NCBI GenBank assembly: GCA_965200005.1
Contig: OZ241331.1
Location: 558,001-622,000, forward strand
DNA from: Aldehydirespirator sp965200005
GTDB lineage: Bacteria; Actinomycetota; Acidimicrobiia; Acidimicrobiales; Aldehydirespiratoraceae
Reading direction: 5' to 3'
Length of the DNA stretch: 64,000 nt
Position 1 is the stretch's first letter. Every line of letters starts with the position of its first letter. Below the pieces are notes generated by a model. The model worked only from the letters and a program-made list of their open reading frames with translations. It had not been told where the DNA came from and ran no database searches. Positions 44,021 to 52,483 of this stretch are shown in pieces. Made by a program: the position numbers and the translations under genes.

Positions 44021-45049
44021 TTGGAACTGAGTTTCAAGTCGTTCATCCTCCGCGAGAGGGCGCGGCTTGCGCCTTCTGAGCGTCCACCAACGATCGCCGA
44101 TGCCAAAGTCGCTGCAGAGGCCCTCCTAGACGCTGGCGTGAATCAGGTGTGGCTCTATGGATCGGTGGCTCGCGGTGAAGCTCACCACAACAGCGACATT
44201 GACCTCGTGGCGGTGGTTGATGACCTCAACTACCGGCGGCGACCGCATCGCTGCATGAAGTTGGTTCGGGTTGCCGAGGACGCCTGCCACTACCGCGTCG
44301 AGATAAACCTCACAGACCATCCCGAGTGGAGAATTCAGCGTCACCGGGTCAGTTGTTCGTTCATGACTGCTATATCATGTGATCTTAAGTTATTGGCTTA
44401 TTCTACAGCCCGATGTGTGTCAGTGAACTGGAACAAGCAGCAAGTGGCCCCGACATCCAACGCCGAACTCGCGATCGATCGACTCGGGAACGTGTGGACA
44501 TCTCTCGCCAAGATCGACGCAAGCCTCTACCCCTCACCTTCGGCGGTGAGGTACCAAGAACTCGAAGACCCCAGCGACTACATCGTGACTCGGGGTGGTC
44601 GCCTGATAGTGATTTGCGAAGCGGCCAACATGGCCATCGAGAACACTCTCAAGGCACTGAACATTGACCATGGAGTAGATGCCAAGGAGCTCTGGACCCA
44701 TGCGGTCAGCAAACTCGTCGACAATCTCACTACCGAACACATCGTGCGGGAGGTCCGGCGGATTCTGGGGTCGGAGCCAGAGTTTGTGAAGTCTGACAAA
44801 TACATTGAGATGTGGCGCACGATCGGTGTCTACGGCACACGAGGAGAGGGATTGACGGTCTATGATGTCGCCACACCGGGCTTCGCTAGAGCCATCTCCA
44901 AGATCGCGTGCCGGTTGGCGACTTGCGCGCTTGAAGAGTTACCTGTGTGGATCAGCAACTCCCGTGAGGGCATCAAGCTCGGTGATCGGGCCAGCGAGAT
45001 GCTCGACTACCTCAGAGTCCACAATCTGGAGACTGGCAAACCCTTCTAG
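44021..45049 (+). CDS. Nucleotidyltransferase-HEPN fusion protein
   Basis: The 342-residue protein combines a minimal nucleotidyltransferase domain (WLYGSVARGEAHHNSDIDLV, with the GS and D-x-D residues) and a C-terminal helical domain resembling HEPN (ICEAANMAIENTLKALNI, then ELWTHAVSKLVDNL). Separate MNT and HEPN proteins form toxin-antitoxin pairs in which the transferase modifies the HEPN toxin; here both are in one chain and the RNase-type R-x4-6-H motif is not evident. It could be a self-contained defence factor or an antibiotic-modifying enzyme. The TTG start is uncertain; TTGACA lies about 25 bp upstream. Its GC is locally lower, hinting at acquisition. Confidence 0.7.
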   Translation: MELSFKSFILRERARLAPSERPPTIADAKVAAEALLDAGVNQVWLYGSVARGEAHHNSDIDLVAVVDDLNYRRRPHRCMKLVRVAEDACHYRVEINLTDHPEWRIQRHRVSCSFMTAISCDLKLLAYSTARCVSVNWNKQQVAPTSNAELAIDRLGNVWTSLAKIDASLYPSPSAVRYQELEDPSDYIVTRGGRLIVICEAANMAIENTLKALNIDHGVDAKELWTHAVSKLVDNLTTEHIVREVRRILGSEPEFVKSDKYIEMWRTIGVYGTRGEGLTVYDVATPGFARAISKIACRLATCALEELPVWISNSREGIKLGDRASEMLDYLRVHNLETGKPF

Positions 45050-45125
45050 CTGCGTGTGCTGAAGCGGACGTTTGCTGTTCGCTCCAGTCGCACTGTGGCG
45101 GTAGCGGACAGGCGGCAAGCAACCG

Positions 45126-45593
45126 CTAGGTGGGCAGCGGGCATGCAGCAAGCTTGTAGGTGTTGAGACGCTTGCGCAGCGTGTACAGCAGCAGGGCGAC
45201 GGCTAGCAGCCCGATGAGTGGTTGCACCGGAGCCCACCAAGACAGCGCCCCGGACACACCAAGCAACGCCACAACTGCCTGGTTGCAGACCGGGCAGCCA
45301 ACAGCGAGGAACGAAACAAATCCTCCCCAGATCGTGCTGGTCTCCTGGCGTTCGGCTGCCACAGACGTCTCAGGTGCGTTGTTTGCCTGCGGTCGGATTG
45401 CCAAGATCAACCCGATCAACCCCGAGGTAACCGTCAAGATCAAATAGTCGACCCAGGTGGCCTCCACCGGACGCCCAAAGATCGGAGTGTCAATCAAGTC
45501 GGAAGGCACGGAAATCAGCACAGCCGCTACACAGCCGAATCCAACCGCACGCGCCCAGGTGTTGCGCGGCAGCGTTAGCAGTTCTTGCAGCAT
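45126..45593 (-). CDS. Small membrane protein with CPVC motif
   Basis: The protein of 155 residues has four hydrophobic segments (GFGCVAAVLISVPSDLI, YLILTVTSGLIGLILAI, FVSFLAVGCPVCNQAVVAL, WAPVQPLIGLLAVALLLY). The third contains C-P-V-C, a thioredoxin-like or metal-binding pair at the membrane surface. I do not know its function; MerT-like metal transport or disulfide handling are possibilities. The ATG at 45593 is preferred; a TTG two codons earlier is possible. It lies 31 bp after the DUF6941 gene. Confidence 0.65.
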   Translation of the reverse strand: MLQELLTLPRNTWARAVGFGCVAAVLISVPSDLIDTPIFGRPVEATWVDYLILTVTSGLIGLILAIRPQANNAPETSVAAERQETSTIWGGFVSFLAVGCPVCNQAVVALLGVSGALSWWAPVQPLIGLLAVALLLYTLRKRLNTYKLAACPLPT

Positions 45594-45614
45594 CCTCAAG
45601 CCAGCAGTTGCGGG

Positions 45615-45632
45615 CTACTTGCGCTACTTGCG
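45615..45632 (-). repeat. In-frame 9-bp duplication over a stop codon
   Basis: On the minus strand CGCAAGTAG occurs twice in a row, so the DUF6941 gene ends Arg-Lys-stop followed immediately by a second Arg-Lys-stop. It is one of several duplications at gene boundaries in this window. Confidence 0.75.
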
Positions 45633-46040
45633 CCGGTCGATTACGCGGAACGAGTAGTCGCGCTGTTCGTCTCCCAGGGTGGCCCGCACCCGGTACCCGC
45701 CGGCCTTAGGGAAATGAACCAAGCCCGTCACCACTAACGGCGAGCGACTGTCGCTGCCAGGAACCTTGCCGGGCGGGCGGCCGACCTCCAGGTTGGCGGT
45801 GGCTTGCATCAGCTTGTGAAGGCCGTCCTCATCCTCAACACGGATAACAACCCGGTGGCGTTTGTTGGTCTCAACCCAAGGAACCAACACAGACAGGGCG
45901 ATCGAGAAGTGCTGTGGCCGGGGCTTTTTGCCCTCCTGGTAGGCGCGTGTAACCGTGTCCCAGCCGGCACCGCTGAGATACAGCAGTCCATTCTGGACTT
46001 CCGCGTGATTGGCAAGGGTTAGCAGCTCAATCTCAGCCAC
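45624..46040 (-). CDS. DUF6941-family protein
   Basis: The 138-residue, mostly beta protein opens AEIELLTLANHAEVQNGLLYLSGAGWDTVTR and continues FSIALSVLVPWVETNKRHRVVIRVED. This matches DUF6941, a small actinobacterial family of unknown function with an all-beta fold. GTG is the start. The DNA over its stop codon is duplicated in frame. No catalytic residues are apparent. Confidence 0.7.
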   Translation of the reverse strand: MAEIELLTLANHAEVQNGLLYLSGAGWDTVTRAYQEGKKPRPQHFSIALSVLVPWVETNKRHRVVIRVEDEDGLHKLMQATANLEVGRPPGKVPGSDSRSPLVVTGLVHFPKAGGYRVRATLGDEQRDYSFRVIDRRK

Positions 46041-46064
46041 AAGACAGCATTCTAAGACAAGCCC

Positions 46065-47693
46065 TTAGGCGCTGAGACCGAGACGCTTGGCTAGCCCGAT
46101 GCGCTGGAGCTTGCCAGTGGCTCCTTTGGGAAGTTCATCGAGCACCAAAACACGGCGTGGAACCTTGAACGCTGCAAGCGACTGTGAAACGAAACGACGG
46201 AGATCTCGCTGGTCAATTGTGGCGCCGCCAGCGGCAACGACTGCAGCTGCGACATCCTCGCCAAGCTTGGGATGCGGCAATGCAAACGTCACAGCCTGAG
46301 CAACGTCGGGGTGACGCAGCAACGCCTCGTCAACCTCGAGCGGGGAGATCTTCTCGCCACCACGGTTGATCTGTTCCTTGAGCCTGCCCGTAAGGAACAG
46401 ATAGCCCTCTGCATCCAGATAGCCCTCGTCTCCGGTACGGAACCAGCCAGCGGCTGTGAAGGCTTCCTTGTTGGCCTGAGGGTTGCTCTCATAGCCGTCG
46501 ATCACGGTTGGGCCCTTGATCGAGACCTCACCACGTTCACCTGCGTCGAGTTGTGCGCCGTCGGGATCGAGCACAGCCACCTCGATACCTGCTGCTACGC
46601 CCACCGAGCGGACTTTGGCGACCCGGGGTGGCAGCGGGTTGGAGCACATCTGATGTGTGGCTTCGGTCATGCCGTAGGCCTCGATCACCGGGGCTTCAAA
46701 CAGTTGGGTAAGTGACTGAAACACCGGAGCGGGAAGCGATGCGGACGATGACCGGACGAAGCGCAACCTTGCCTGCCGTGCCACGTCACGGTTCCGAGCC
46801 GAGCGGGCAATGACCATTTGATGCATCGTCGGGACTGCCGTGTAGTAGCTGGGTCGGAACTCTTGTAACTGCTTGAAGAAGGCAAATGCATCAAAGCCGT
46901 TGGTGCATACCACTGATCCGCCGACGGACAGCGGAGCAAGCAACCCTGCCAGCAAACCATGAATATGAAATAGGGGCATCACGTTGAGTGACCGGTCGGC
47001 TGCGGTGAGAGCGAGCGAGTGGGCGATGGCTCGGGCTGACAGTGCCAGGTTGCGTTGGCGCAGTGGAACGATCTTGGGTCGAGATGTTGTGCCCGAGGTG
47101 TGCAACACCAGAGCGAAGTCATCGGCCCTCGGTGTGAAGTCGTTATCGGCTGCTGGCTGGGCGGCATTGATTGGTTGGGCCTGCAACTCGACGCTGCCAG
47201 GGCCTTCACTCACCGAGCCAGCCAAGGTGACGGTAGGGATTCCCAACGCTGCCGCAGCTTCGCGTGCCGCTGTTCCAGTCCTGTCAGCACGAGCGATCAT
47301 GGCTTGCGCGCCGAGGTCGTCCATATAGAACTGCAGTTCGGCGGCCCGATATTTGGGGTTCAGCGGTGCAGCGCATCCTGCGACGCTTGCCGCCAGAAAC
47401 ACCAGCGCCATCTCCGGCCCGTTGCCCGTCACGATGGCAATCCGGTCACGGTGGCCCAGCCCCATCTGGCGCAAGTCGGTAGCCAGCCGATCCACTTCAC
47501 TTCGAAGCTGTGCGAAGGTCAGGGCAGTGCCATCAGGGGTCACCACAGCAGCATCTGTGTTCGCCCCAGCATCAAGCAAGCTACGGGCGGTGTCGGCTTG
47601 AGCTGAGGCGTCTAGGCGGGTACCACGGTCTTGGGTGCCCTTGGTGGTTTCGGTGGTTTCGACTGACAAATTTCCTCCCGTGCGGTCGCTCAT
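46065..47693 (-). CDS. Acyl-CoA synthetase, oxalate-CoA-ligase-like
   Basis: This 542-residue adenylate-forming ligase has the loop LVLHTSGTTSRPKIVPL, MPLFHIHGLLAGLLAPLSVGG, the substrate region EAYGMTEATHQM, hinge AGWFRTGDEGYLD and the C-terminal lysine in LPKGATGKLQRIGL. The HIHGL segment and overall look resemble oxalyl-CoA synthetase (Pcs60/AAE3 group), but short-chain acyl ligases share it. The ATG overlaps the upstream reductase stop (ATGA), so the two are coupled. The substrate is inferred only. Confidence 0.85.
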   Translation of the reverse strand: MSDRTGGNLSVETTETTKGTQDRGTRLDASAQADTARSLLDAGANTDAAVVTPDGTALTFAQLRSEVDRLATDLRQMGLGHRDRIAIVTGNGPEMALVFLAASVAGCAAPLNPKYRAAELQFYMDDLGAQAMIARADRTGTAAREAAAALGIPTVTLAGSVSEGPGSVELQAQPINAAQPAADNDFTPRADDFALVLHTSGTTSRPKIVPLRQRNLALSARAIAHSLALTAADRSLNVMPLFHIHGLLAGLLAPLSVGGSVVCTNGFDAFAFFKQLQEFRPSYYTAVPTMHQMVIARSARNRDVARQARLRFVRSSSASLPAPVFQSLTQLFEAPVIEAYGMTEATHQMCSNPLPPRVAKVRSVGVAAGIEVAVLDPDGAQLDAGERGEVSIKGPTVIDGYESNPQANKEAFTAAGWFRTGDEGYLDAEGYLFLTGRLKEQINRGGEKISPLEVDEALLRHPDVAQAVTFALPHPKLGEDVAAAVVAAGGATIDQRDLRRFVSQSLAAFKVPRRVLVLDELPKGATGKLQRIGLAKRLGLSA

Positions 47694-48673
47694 GCGGTTG
47701 CCGCGATACGGCGATTGAGCATGGAGGCCAGCGCATAAACCGCGGAGATAGTGGGAGTCGGCACGCCCACCAGTTCCCCGAGTTCGACGAACACACCCAC
47801 GAGCGGGTCGAGTTCCAGTTCCCGGCCCGCTTCAACATCTTGGAGCATTGACGTCTTGTGCTCACCGACTCTCTCGGCTCCCGCTATACGACGTTCAACG
47901 CTGATGCGGATGTTCACACCAAGGTGTGCTGCGATCTCGCGGGCCTCGGTCATCATGTCGGCCGCTAGTTGGCGGGTTACCGGTAGCCGGCACATCTGCG
48001 CCAGAGTCGCACCCGTGAGAGCACTCATCGGGTTGAAGGCCAGGTTGCCCCACGCCTTGACCCACAACTGCGAGCGGATGTCTCGCAGCACCCGCGACTT
48101 GAACCCACCCGAGCTAAGCGCAGCGGACAGTTCACGCACCCGGGCCGTGCGGGCACCGTCGAGTTCGCCTACAGGGAACTTGTCACCCTCGTGGTGGGTG
48201 ATGACCCCAGGCGCTGTCTTCTCAGAGGCCGGGTAGGCGATACATGCAATGATCTGATCCGCGGGAATAGCGGCGGCGATTGCACCATCGGGGTCAAGCG
48301 CCTTGAGACGGTGCCCATCATGGCGGCCTCCGTGATGCTGGAAGTACCACCAGCCAATGCCGTTTTGCACCGGCACGATGACGGTTTGCTCGTCACAAAG
48401 CCGCATGACTTCGCTCGCCACGGCTGCGATCTGATGAGCCTTGAGCGCCAGAATCACCGTCTCGTGTGTGCCCAGGGATCCAAAGTCATCGGATGCTTCG
48501 AGGTTGGAAGCGACAGTACGAGATCTGTCGATCTCGATGAGTTGCAGCCCTTTGCGAAGGATCGCTTCGAGGTGGGCCCCACGAGCAATGACACTCACTT
48601 CGTGACCTGCCACAGCGAGGCGCGCAGCCATCATCCCGCCAATCGCGCCAGCGCCCACCACGCAGATTCTCAT
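47690..48673 (-). CDS. Ketopantoate-reductase-family (2-dehydropantoate 2-reductase-like) protein
   Basis: The 327-residue protein starts MRICVVGAGAIGGMMAARLA, an NADP-binding Rossmann motif, and has VILALKAHQIAAVASEV, PVQNGIGWWYF, and the helical domain with SQLWVKAWGNLAFNPMSAL, including the catalytic lysine. It would reduce a 2-oxoacid to a 2-hydroxyacid. With the acyl-CoA ligase beside it, a catabolic relative rather than the pantothenate enzyme is plausible. The frame opens 20 codons earlier; I prefer this ATG because the motif begins directly after it. Confidence 0.85.
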   Translation of the reverse strand: MRICVVGAGAIGGMMAARLAVAGHEVSVIARGAHLEAILRKGLQLIEIDRSRTVASNLEASDDFGSLGTHETVILALKAHQIAAVASEVMRLCDEQTVIVPVQNGIGWWYFQHHGGRHDGHRLKALDPDGAIAAAIPADQIIACIAYPASEKTAPGVITHHEGDKFPVGELDGARTARVRELSAALSSGGFKSRVLRDIRSQLWVKAWGNLAFNPMSALTGATLAQMCRLPVTRQLAADMMTEAREIAAHLGVNIRISVERRIAGAERVGEHKTSMLQDVEAGRELELDPLVGVFVELGELVGVPTPTISAVYALASMLNRRIAATA

Positions 48674-48750
48674 GGCCGCAAGTGTGGCAGCCAGACATGC
48701 CGAATCCGTATTTCGGGCACGGCAACCGTGCATGTGCCGTGACGCGACAA

Positions 48751-48783
48751 GGCGCCGGGCCCCTGGGGGTAGGGCCCGGCGCC
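48751..48783 (-). terminator. Strong GC hairpin after the secreted-protein gene
   Basis: GGCGCCGGGCCC (48751-48762) and GGGCCCGGCGCC (48772-48783) form a perfect 12-bp stem with a 9-nt loop, 18 bp past the stop of the minus-strand secreted protein gene. The downstream strand has only a short T-rich part, so it may rely on stem strength. Confidence 0.75.
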
Positions 48784-48801
48784 CTGGTGGGGGCGAACTA
48801 G

Positions 48802-49437
48802 CTAGGCGGCGTCAGCCCTCTTGAACTTGAGGTGGCGGCCATCCTCGAGGTGACGGCGGCCATCCTTGTGGTGACGCCAGTTGCCTCTCCCGACACACTC
48901 ATAGTCCGAGGTGTTGTCAGGATCTGCAGTGTCGTTAGCGACGTGCTCCGGGATGGTTTTGTCGACTAACGCCTGAGCACGTTCCGCGACCTTGGCTCGG
49001 ATGTCATCCGCTGTCTCAGTGTCGATCCGACCGTTCTCGACGAAGGCGTCAAGGCGAGCTTCAAAAGCTTCGGTGATCGACTGCACGAGTGTCTCCGCGT
49101 TAACACCATTGCTTTCGGCAACTTCAGCGAGACTCTGACCGGATTCAAGGGCCTCACGCAGCGTCTCGACATCGACGCCGATGAGTTCAGCTATCTGGTC
49201 GGCTCCCTTGAAGTGACCGTGAGCATGATGATGACCCCGCAGTTTCTTGCCGTGGTACACACAGTTGCCTTCGCTGGTGGTCTCGCTCTCCGTGCTTGGC
49301 GTCGCTGCAGAGTCTGATTGAGCATTGGCGTTAGTTGCCAGCACTGCGAGCATCAAGACTCCGGTCGTCGCTACTGCGGCAGCGACCAGCCACAGTGAAC
49401 TGCGTCTCAGCGTGATCGCTCTGGCTGATGTTTGCAT
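48802..49437 (-). CDS. Secreted His-rich helical protein
   Basis: The 211-residue protein has a signal peptide (SLWLVAAAVATTGVLMLAVLA ending near ANAQS). The mature chain has an HHHAHGH stretch, two helix pairs around LIGVDVETLREALESGQ and LAEVAESNGVNAETL, and a His/Lys/Arg-rich tail. The L-G-V-x4-L-x-E-A-L-x-x-G-x-S-L-A-E pattern is seen in secreted actinobacterial proteins of unknown role. Two cysteines (YVCVYHG-type region and YECVGRG) could pair. Metal binding is an inference from the histidines. A strong hairpin follows. Confidence 0.72.
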   Translation of the reverse strand: MQTSARAITLRRSSLWLVAAAVATTGVLMLAVLATNANAQSDSAATPSTESETTSEGNCVYHGKKLRGHHHAHGHFKGADQIAELIGVDVETLREALESGQSLAEVAESNGVNAETLVQSITEAFEARLDAFVENGRIDTETADDIRAKVAERAQALVDKTIPEHVANDTADPDNTSDYECVGRGNWRHHKDGRRHLEDGRHLKFKRADAA

Positions 49438-49556
49438 TGAGTGTCTCCTTTGGGTGTTGTCCGGGGGGAGGTTCCTCTGTTGGCACCAAAAGCGTTACAC
49501 CCACAAGTAAGAGCACCCGCAAGACCGAGTAAGACTCCCTAAAGCAACATGATCGG

Positions 49557-50951
49557 TTAGGTAATGGGCCAGCGCGGTTTAGCGAATTTGGTTAGGCTTG
49601 TGCGTTTGGCGGCGTCTTTGGCAGATTGACGGCCTTGGGCGAGGATTGCTCGGGCGTCTAGGTTTACGAACTCTCCACTCTCGACAATCACTTTGCCGTC
49701 GATTATGACCGTGTCTACTGAGTCTCCGCTCGCTCCATGGCACAGATTGGATAGCGGGTTGTGCAGCGGCACCCACTCGGGACGATCAAGATCAAACAGC
49801 AGTAAGTCACCACGTTTACCGGTCTCGAGTGAGCCGATCTCATCATCCCAGAGCACTGAACGTGCCCCATCAATCGTTAGGTGCTCAAGGATGGTCTCCG
49901 CTGGCATCAACGAAGCCTCCTCGCATATGTCGCGATACACCCTGAAGTACTGAGCAATCCGCAAGATGTCAAGTGTGTGAGAGCAAGCACCTATGTCGGA
50001 GCCCACACCGACGGTCACACCTCGATCAACAAGCTTCAAGTGAGTAGCTCGCTGTAGGCCACCCCAACCAAACACTGCGCTGGCAGTAGGACACATTGAC
50101 ACCTTCACATCAAGTTCACCTAGCTGATCGCATTCCTCGTCGGTAAGGAAGTGACAATGCACCAACTGCACGTTGTTTCCGAGCACACCGTTGCGCAGAT
50201 ATCGCTCGATCGGTCTGGAACCATTGAAGACTCGCTTGTGATGCTGCACCGAGTCACGGTTCGAGATCATGTGCGAGACGATCCCGGTGTCATGTTCACG
50301 AGCTAGTGCTGTTATCTCACGACAAAGTCGATCAGACACCATGCGTTCGGTGCGCAGCGAAAACCAGGGACGGACCCGACCCCCGGCAGCACCTTTGTGT
50401 GATTCAACAAATTTCAAGCCAGCCGCGATTGCATCGTCGGTAGTTGAGTCAAAGGTGCCTGGCATCGACCGTCCACCGGCGAGATCGGTCAAAGATCGAG
50501 CCAGCACAGCACGGGCACCGATGTCATTCACGGCTTGTGCCGAGCACTCAGGATTCTGTGAACCCGGGTCACACAGAGTTGTCGTCCCGTGACGCACTGA
50601 CTCCAGCAGCGCGCACATTGCAGACAGATAAGCCTCGTCATCGGTGATGCCTGCCTCGATCGGATAGCAACGCTCGTGCAGGAACACTTTGAGAGACACA
50701 TCGTCTCCGAGACCCCGCACAAAGAACGGGGCTAGGTGCTGGTGATTGTCAATGAATCCTGGGGTGATCAGCCGGTTGTGGGCATTGATCGTGCGAGTTG
50801 CCTCTCGGTACCCGGCTGCTTCCAGGTCACTTGTACGTCCAACGGCTTTGATCTCACCGTCATCTATTGCTAGCGCACCATCACGGATGATGCGCCGTTG
50901 CTTGTCCATGGTGATCAGCCAGTCGGCGTGGCGGATTAGCAGGTCAATCAC
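49557..50951 (-). CDS. Amidohydrolase (cytosine/guanine-deaminase and chlorohydrolase family)
   Basis: The 464-residue protein has the TrzN/AtzB/guanine-deaminase-like layout: LITPGFIDNHQHLAPFFVRGL with H-x-H, HGTTTLCDPG, GIVSHMISNRD, VQLVHCHFLTDEE, MCPTASAVFGWGG and the metal aspartate in VGVGSDIGACSHT. Such enzymes deaminate or dehalogenate heterocycles with one metal ion. The first metal motif and the HCH and SD motifs are intact, so it is probably active. It is followed by no same-strand partner within 100 bp. The substrate is likely an N-heterocycle. Confidence 0.88.
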   Translation of the reverse strand: MIDLLIRHADWLITMDKQRRIIRDGALAIDDGEIKAVGRTSDLEAAGYREATRTINAHNRLITPGFIDNHQHLAPFFVRGLGDDVSLKVFLHERCYPIEAGITDDEAYLSAMCALLESVRHGTTTLCDPGSQNPECSAQAVNDIGARAVLARSLTDLAGGRSMPGTFDSTTDDAIAAGLKFVESHKGAAGGRVRPWFSLRTERMVSDRLCREITALAREHDTGIVSHMISNRDSVQHHKRVFNGSRPIERYLRNGVLGNNVQLVHCHFLTDEECDQLGELDVKVSMCPTASAVFGWGGLQRATHLKLVDRGVTVGVGSDIGACSHTLDILRIAQYFRVYRDICEEASLMPAETILEHLTIDGARSVLWDDEIGSLETGKRGDLLLFDLDRPEWVPLHNPLSNLCHGASGDSVDTVIIDGKVIVESGEFVNLDARAILAQGRQSAKDAAKRTSLTKFAKPRWPIT

Positions 50952-51058
50952 GACTCATACTCCTCTCAATATCCGAGTTCCTTCTGCACTTGTGAAGACT
51001 GTGGCTATCTCGGCTCGGTAGGGCAATCGTGCTGCCGGACACGAGTTAGTCCTCAGAA

Positions 51059-52009
51059 TCAGTTGCCAGCTACTCGCGCGAGTTCCTGTGCGTAGTGAGA
51101 CAGTCCTGCTTCGATGTCGAACTCGGGTTGCCAGCTAAGCGCTTCTTGTGTGTGAGACAGATCGAGTGGGTCACCGGCTGATACTGCAGGCGGCTTGCCT
51201 GGAATGACCCGCACATCAAAGTCCCCACAAACTCGCCTCGCCGCATCAACTAAGTCATCAAAACTCGTAATCGTGCCGCTACCGATGTTAAAGATTGCGT
51301 ACTCCGGCAGTTCGGCAGTTGCTGCAAGTTCAACGGCACGGCCTACATCTAGGTCGTAGACATACTCGAAGTCCATTGTGTGTTCTTGATTGACATGAGC
51401 TGTCGTTTTGGACAGTCCTGCAATCAGCAGCGCTTGAATCTTGGATCCGAAAGAGCCACCTGCAAAGTGTCCGTATCCATAGGCGTTGGCTGGGCGCAAG
51501 ATTGCCAGCTCAAAGCCGTGTTCTAACTGGTAACTCTCGGCAACGAGTTCCTTCATCACTTTGGAGTTGCCGTAGGCGCGGCCAGGTCCCCTGGGAGCGT
51601 CTTCGGTAATGGGGGCACCATGAGCACGTCTGCGGTCATACACAGCGAAACTGCTCAGGTGTACTAGTCGCTTAACGCCAGTCTGAGCCACGGCCTCACA
51701 AACGTTGATTGTTCCCCTCACGTTCACGTCTAAGCCACCAAGCAGCGGTTGTGAAACCTTGTTCCCGATCAAGCCGGCAGTGTGAACAACCGTGTCAACC
51801 CGGTAGTCACTCATTGTCTTGGTGAGCGAGTCAAGGTCACGGATGTCGCCTACCACGGTCGGAGTGTCCGCTGCGATACTCCCTAGGCGCTGCGACAAGT
51901 AATCGGCTCGGGTGTTCGTGTCAAAGAAGACGACTTGCTCCCCGCGCCTAACAGCAAGACGAGCAAACGAAGTTCCGATAAGACCTGCACCGGTGATGAG
52001 CGTGGTCAT
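51059..52009 (-). CDS. NAD-dependent epimerase/dehydratase (extended SDR)
   Basis: The 316-residue protein is an extended SDR: TTLITGAGLIGTSFARLAV, VVGDIRDLDSL, TVVHTAGLIG, LVHLSSFAVYD and the catalytic YGNSK in GRAYGNSKVMKELV. It overlaps the RidA gene by 4 bp (ATGA) and is last in a four-gene operon with a flavin monooxygenase and a VOC protein. It may act on a hydroxylated intermediate rather than a sugar, which is an inference. Confidence 0.88.
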   Translation of the reverse strand: MTTLITGAGLIGTSFARLAVRRGEQVVFFDTNTRADYLSQRLGSIAADTPTVVGDIRDLDSLTKTMSDYRVDTVVHTAGLIGNKVSQPLLGGLDVNVRGTINVCEAVAQTGVKRLVHLSSFAVYDRRRAHGAPITEDAPRGPGRAYGNSKVMKELVAESYQLEHGFELAILRPANAYGYGHFAGGSFGSKIQALLIAGLSKTTAHVNQEHTMDFEYVYDLDVGRAVELAATAELPEYAIFNIGSGTITSFDDLVDAARRVCGDFDVRVIPGKPPAVSAGDPLDLSHTQEALSWQPEFDIEAGLSHYAQELARVAGN

Positions 52010-52482
52010 GTCGGAGCAACCTCAAACTCGCCGCTGATCTCCACGGGTTGCTGACGCGGCAGGCTTGCCATCCCTACTGCCGCTCTCGCGTGACGCCCCG
52101 CCTGGGGACCATACAACTCAAAGAACAGATCCGACGCTCCATCGATCACTGCAGGCATCTGATCAAACTCTGGTGTGCAGTTGACCATTCCGAACAGCCG
52201 CACGACTTGTGTGATGCGATCAAGGTCACCAACCTCGTCTCTAAGCGTTGCCAGGATCGTCAAAGCACAAGCCTTGGCAACCTCGTAACCCTGCTCAATG
52301 TTGAGTTCAGATCCGAGTTTGCCTATGCGGATGATGTTCATCTCTGGATGATGTGGCCCGTGTCCGGAGACAAACAGAACGCTCCCAACCTGTACACAGC
52401 CACGCCGGTTGATTTTCGGGAAGCGTCTCGTGGGTGGCAGGGTCAGTCCCATGGCCGCTAACCGGGCTTCGATCTTTGCCAT
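52006..52482 (-). CDS. RidA/YjgF-family protein
   Basis: This 158-residue RidA homologue (start ATG 52482, one base after the monooxygenase stop) shows VGSVLFVSGHGPHHPEMN, CALTILATLRDEVGDLDRI, VVRLFGMVNCTPEF and GRHARAAVGMASLPRQQPVEISGEF with the contact arginine. It could deaminate an enamine or imine made by the neighbouring monooxygenase pathway; 2-aminomuconate deaminases belong to this family. Its C-terminal segment differs from the RidA at 32267, so they are not recent duplicates. Confidence 0.87.
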   Translation of the reverse strand: MAKIEARLAAMGLTLPPTRRFPKINRRGCVQVGSVLFVSGHGPHHPEMNIIRIGKLGSELNIEQGYEVAKACALTILATLRDEVGDLDRITQVVRLFGMVNCTPEFDQMPAVIDGASDLFFELYGPQAGRHARAAVGMASLPRQQPVEISGEFEVAPT

Positions 52483-52483
52483 G

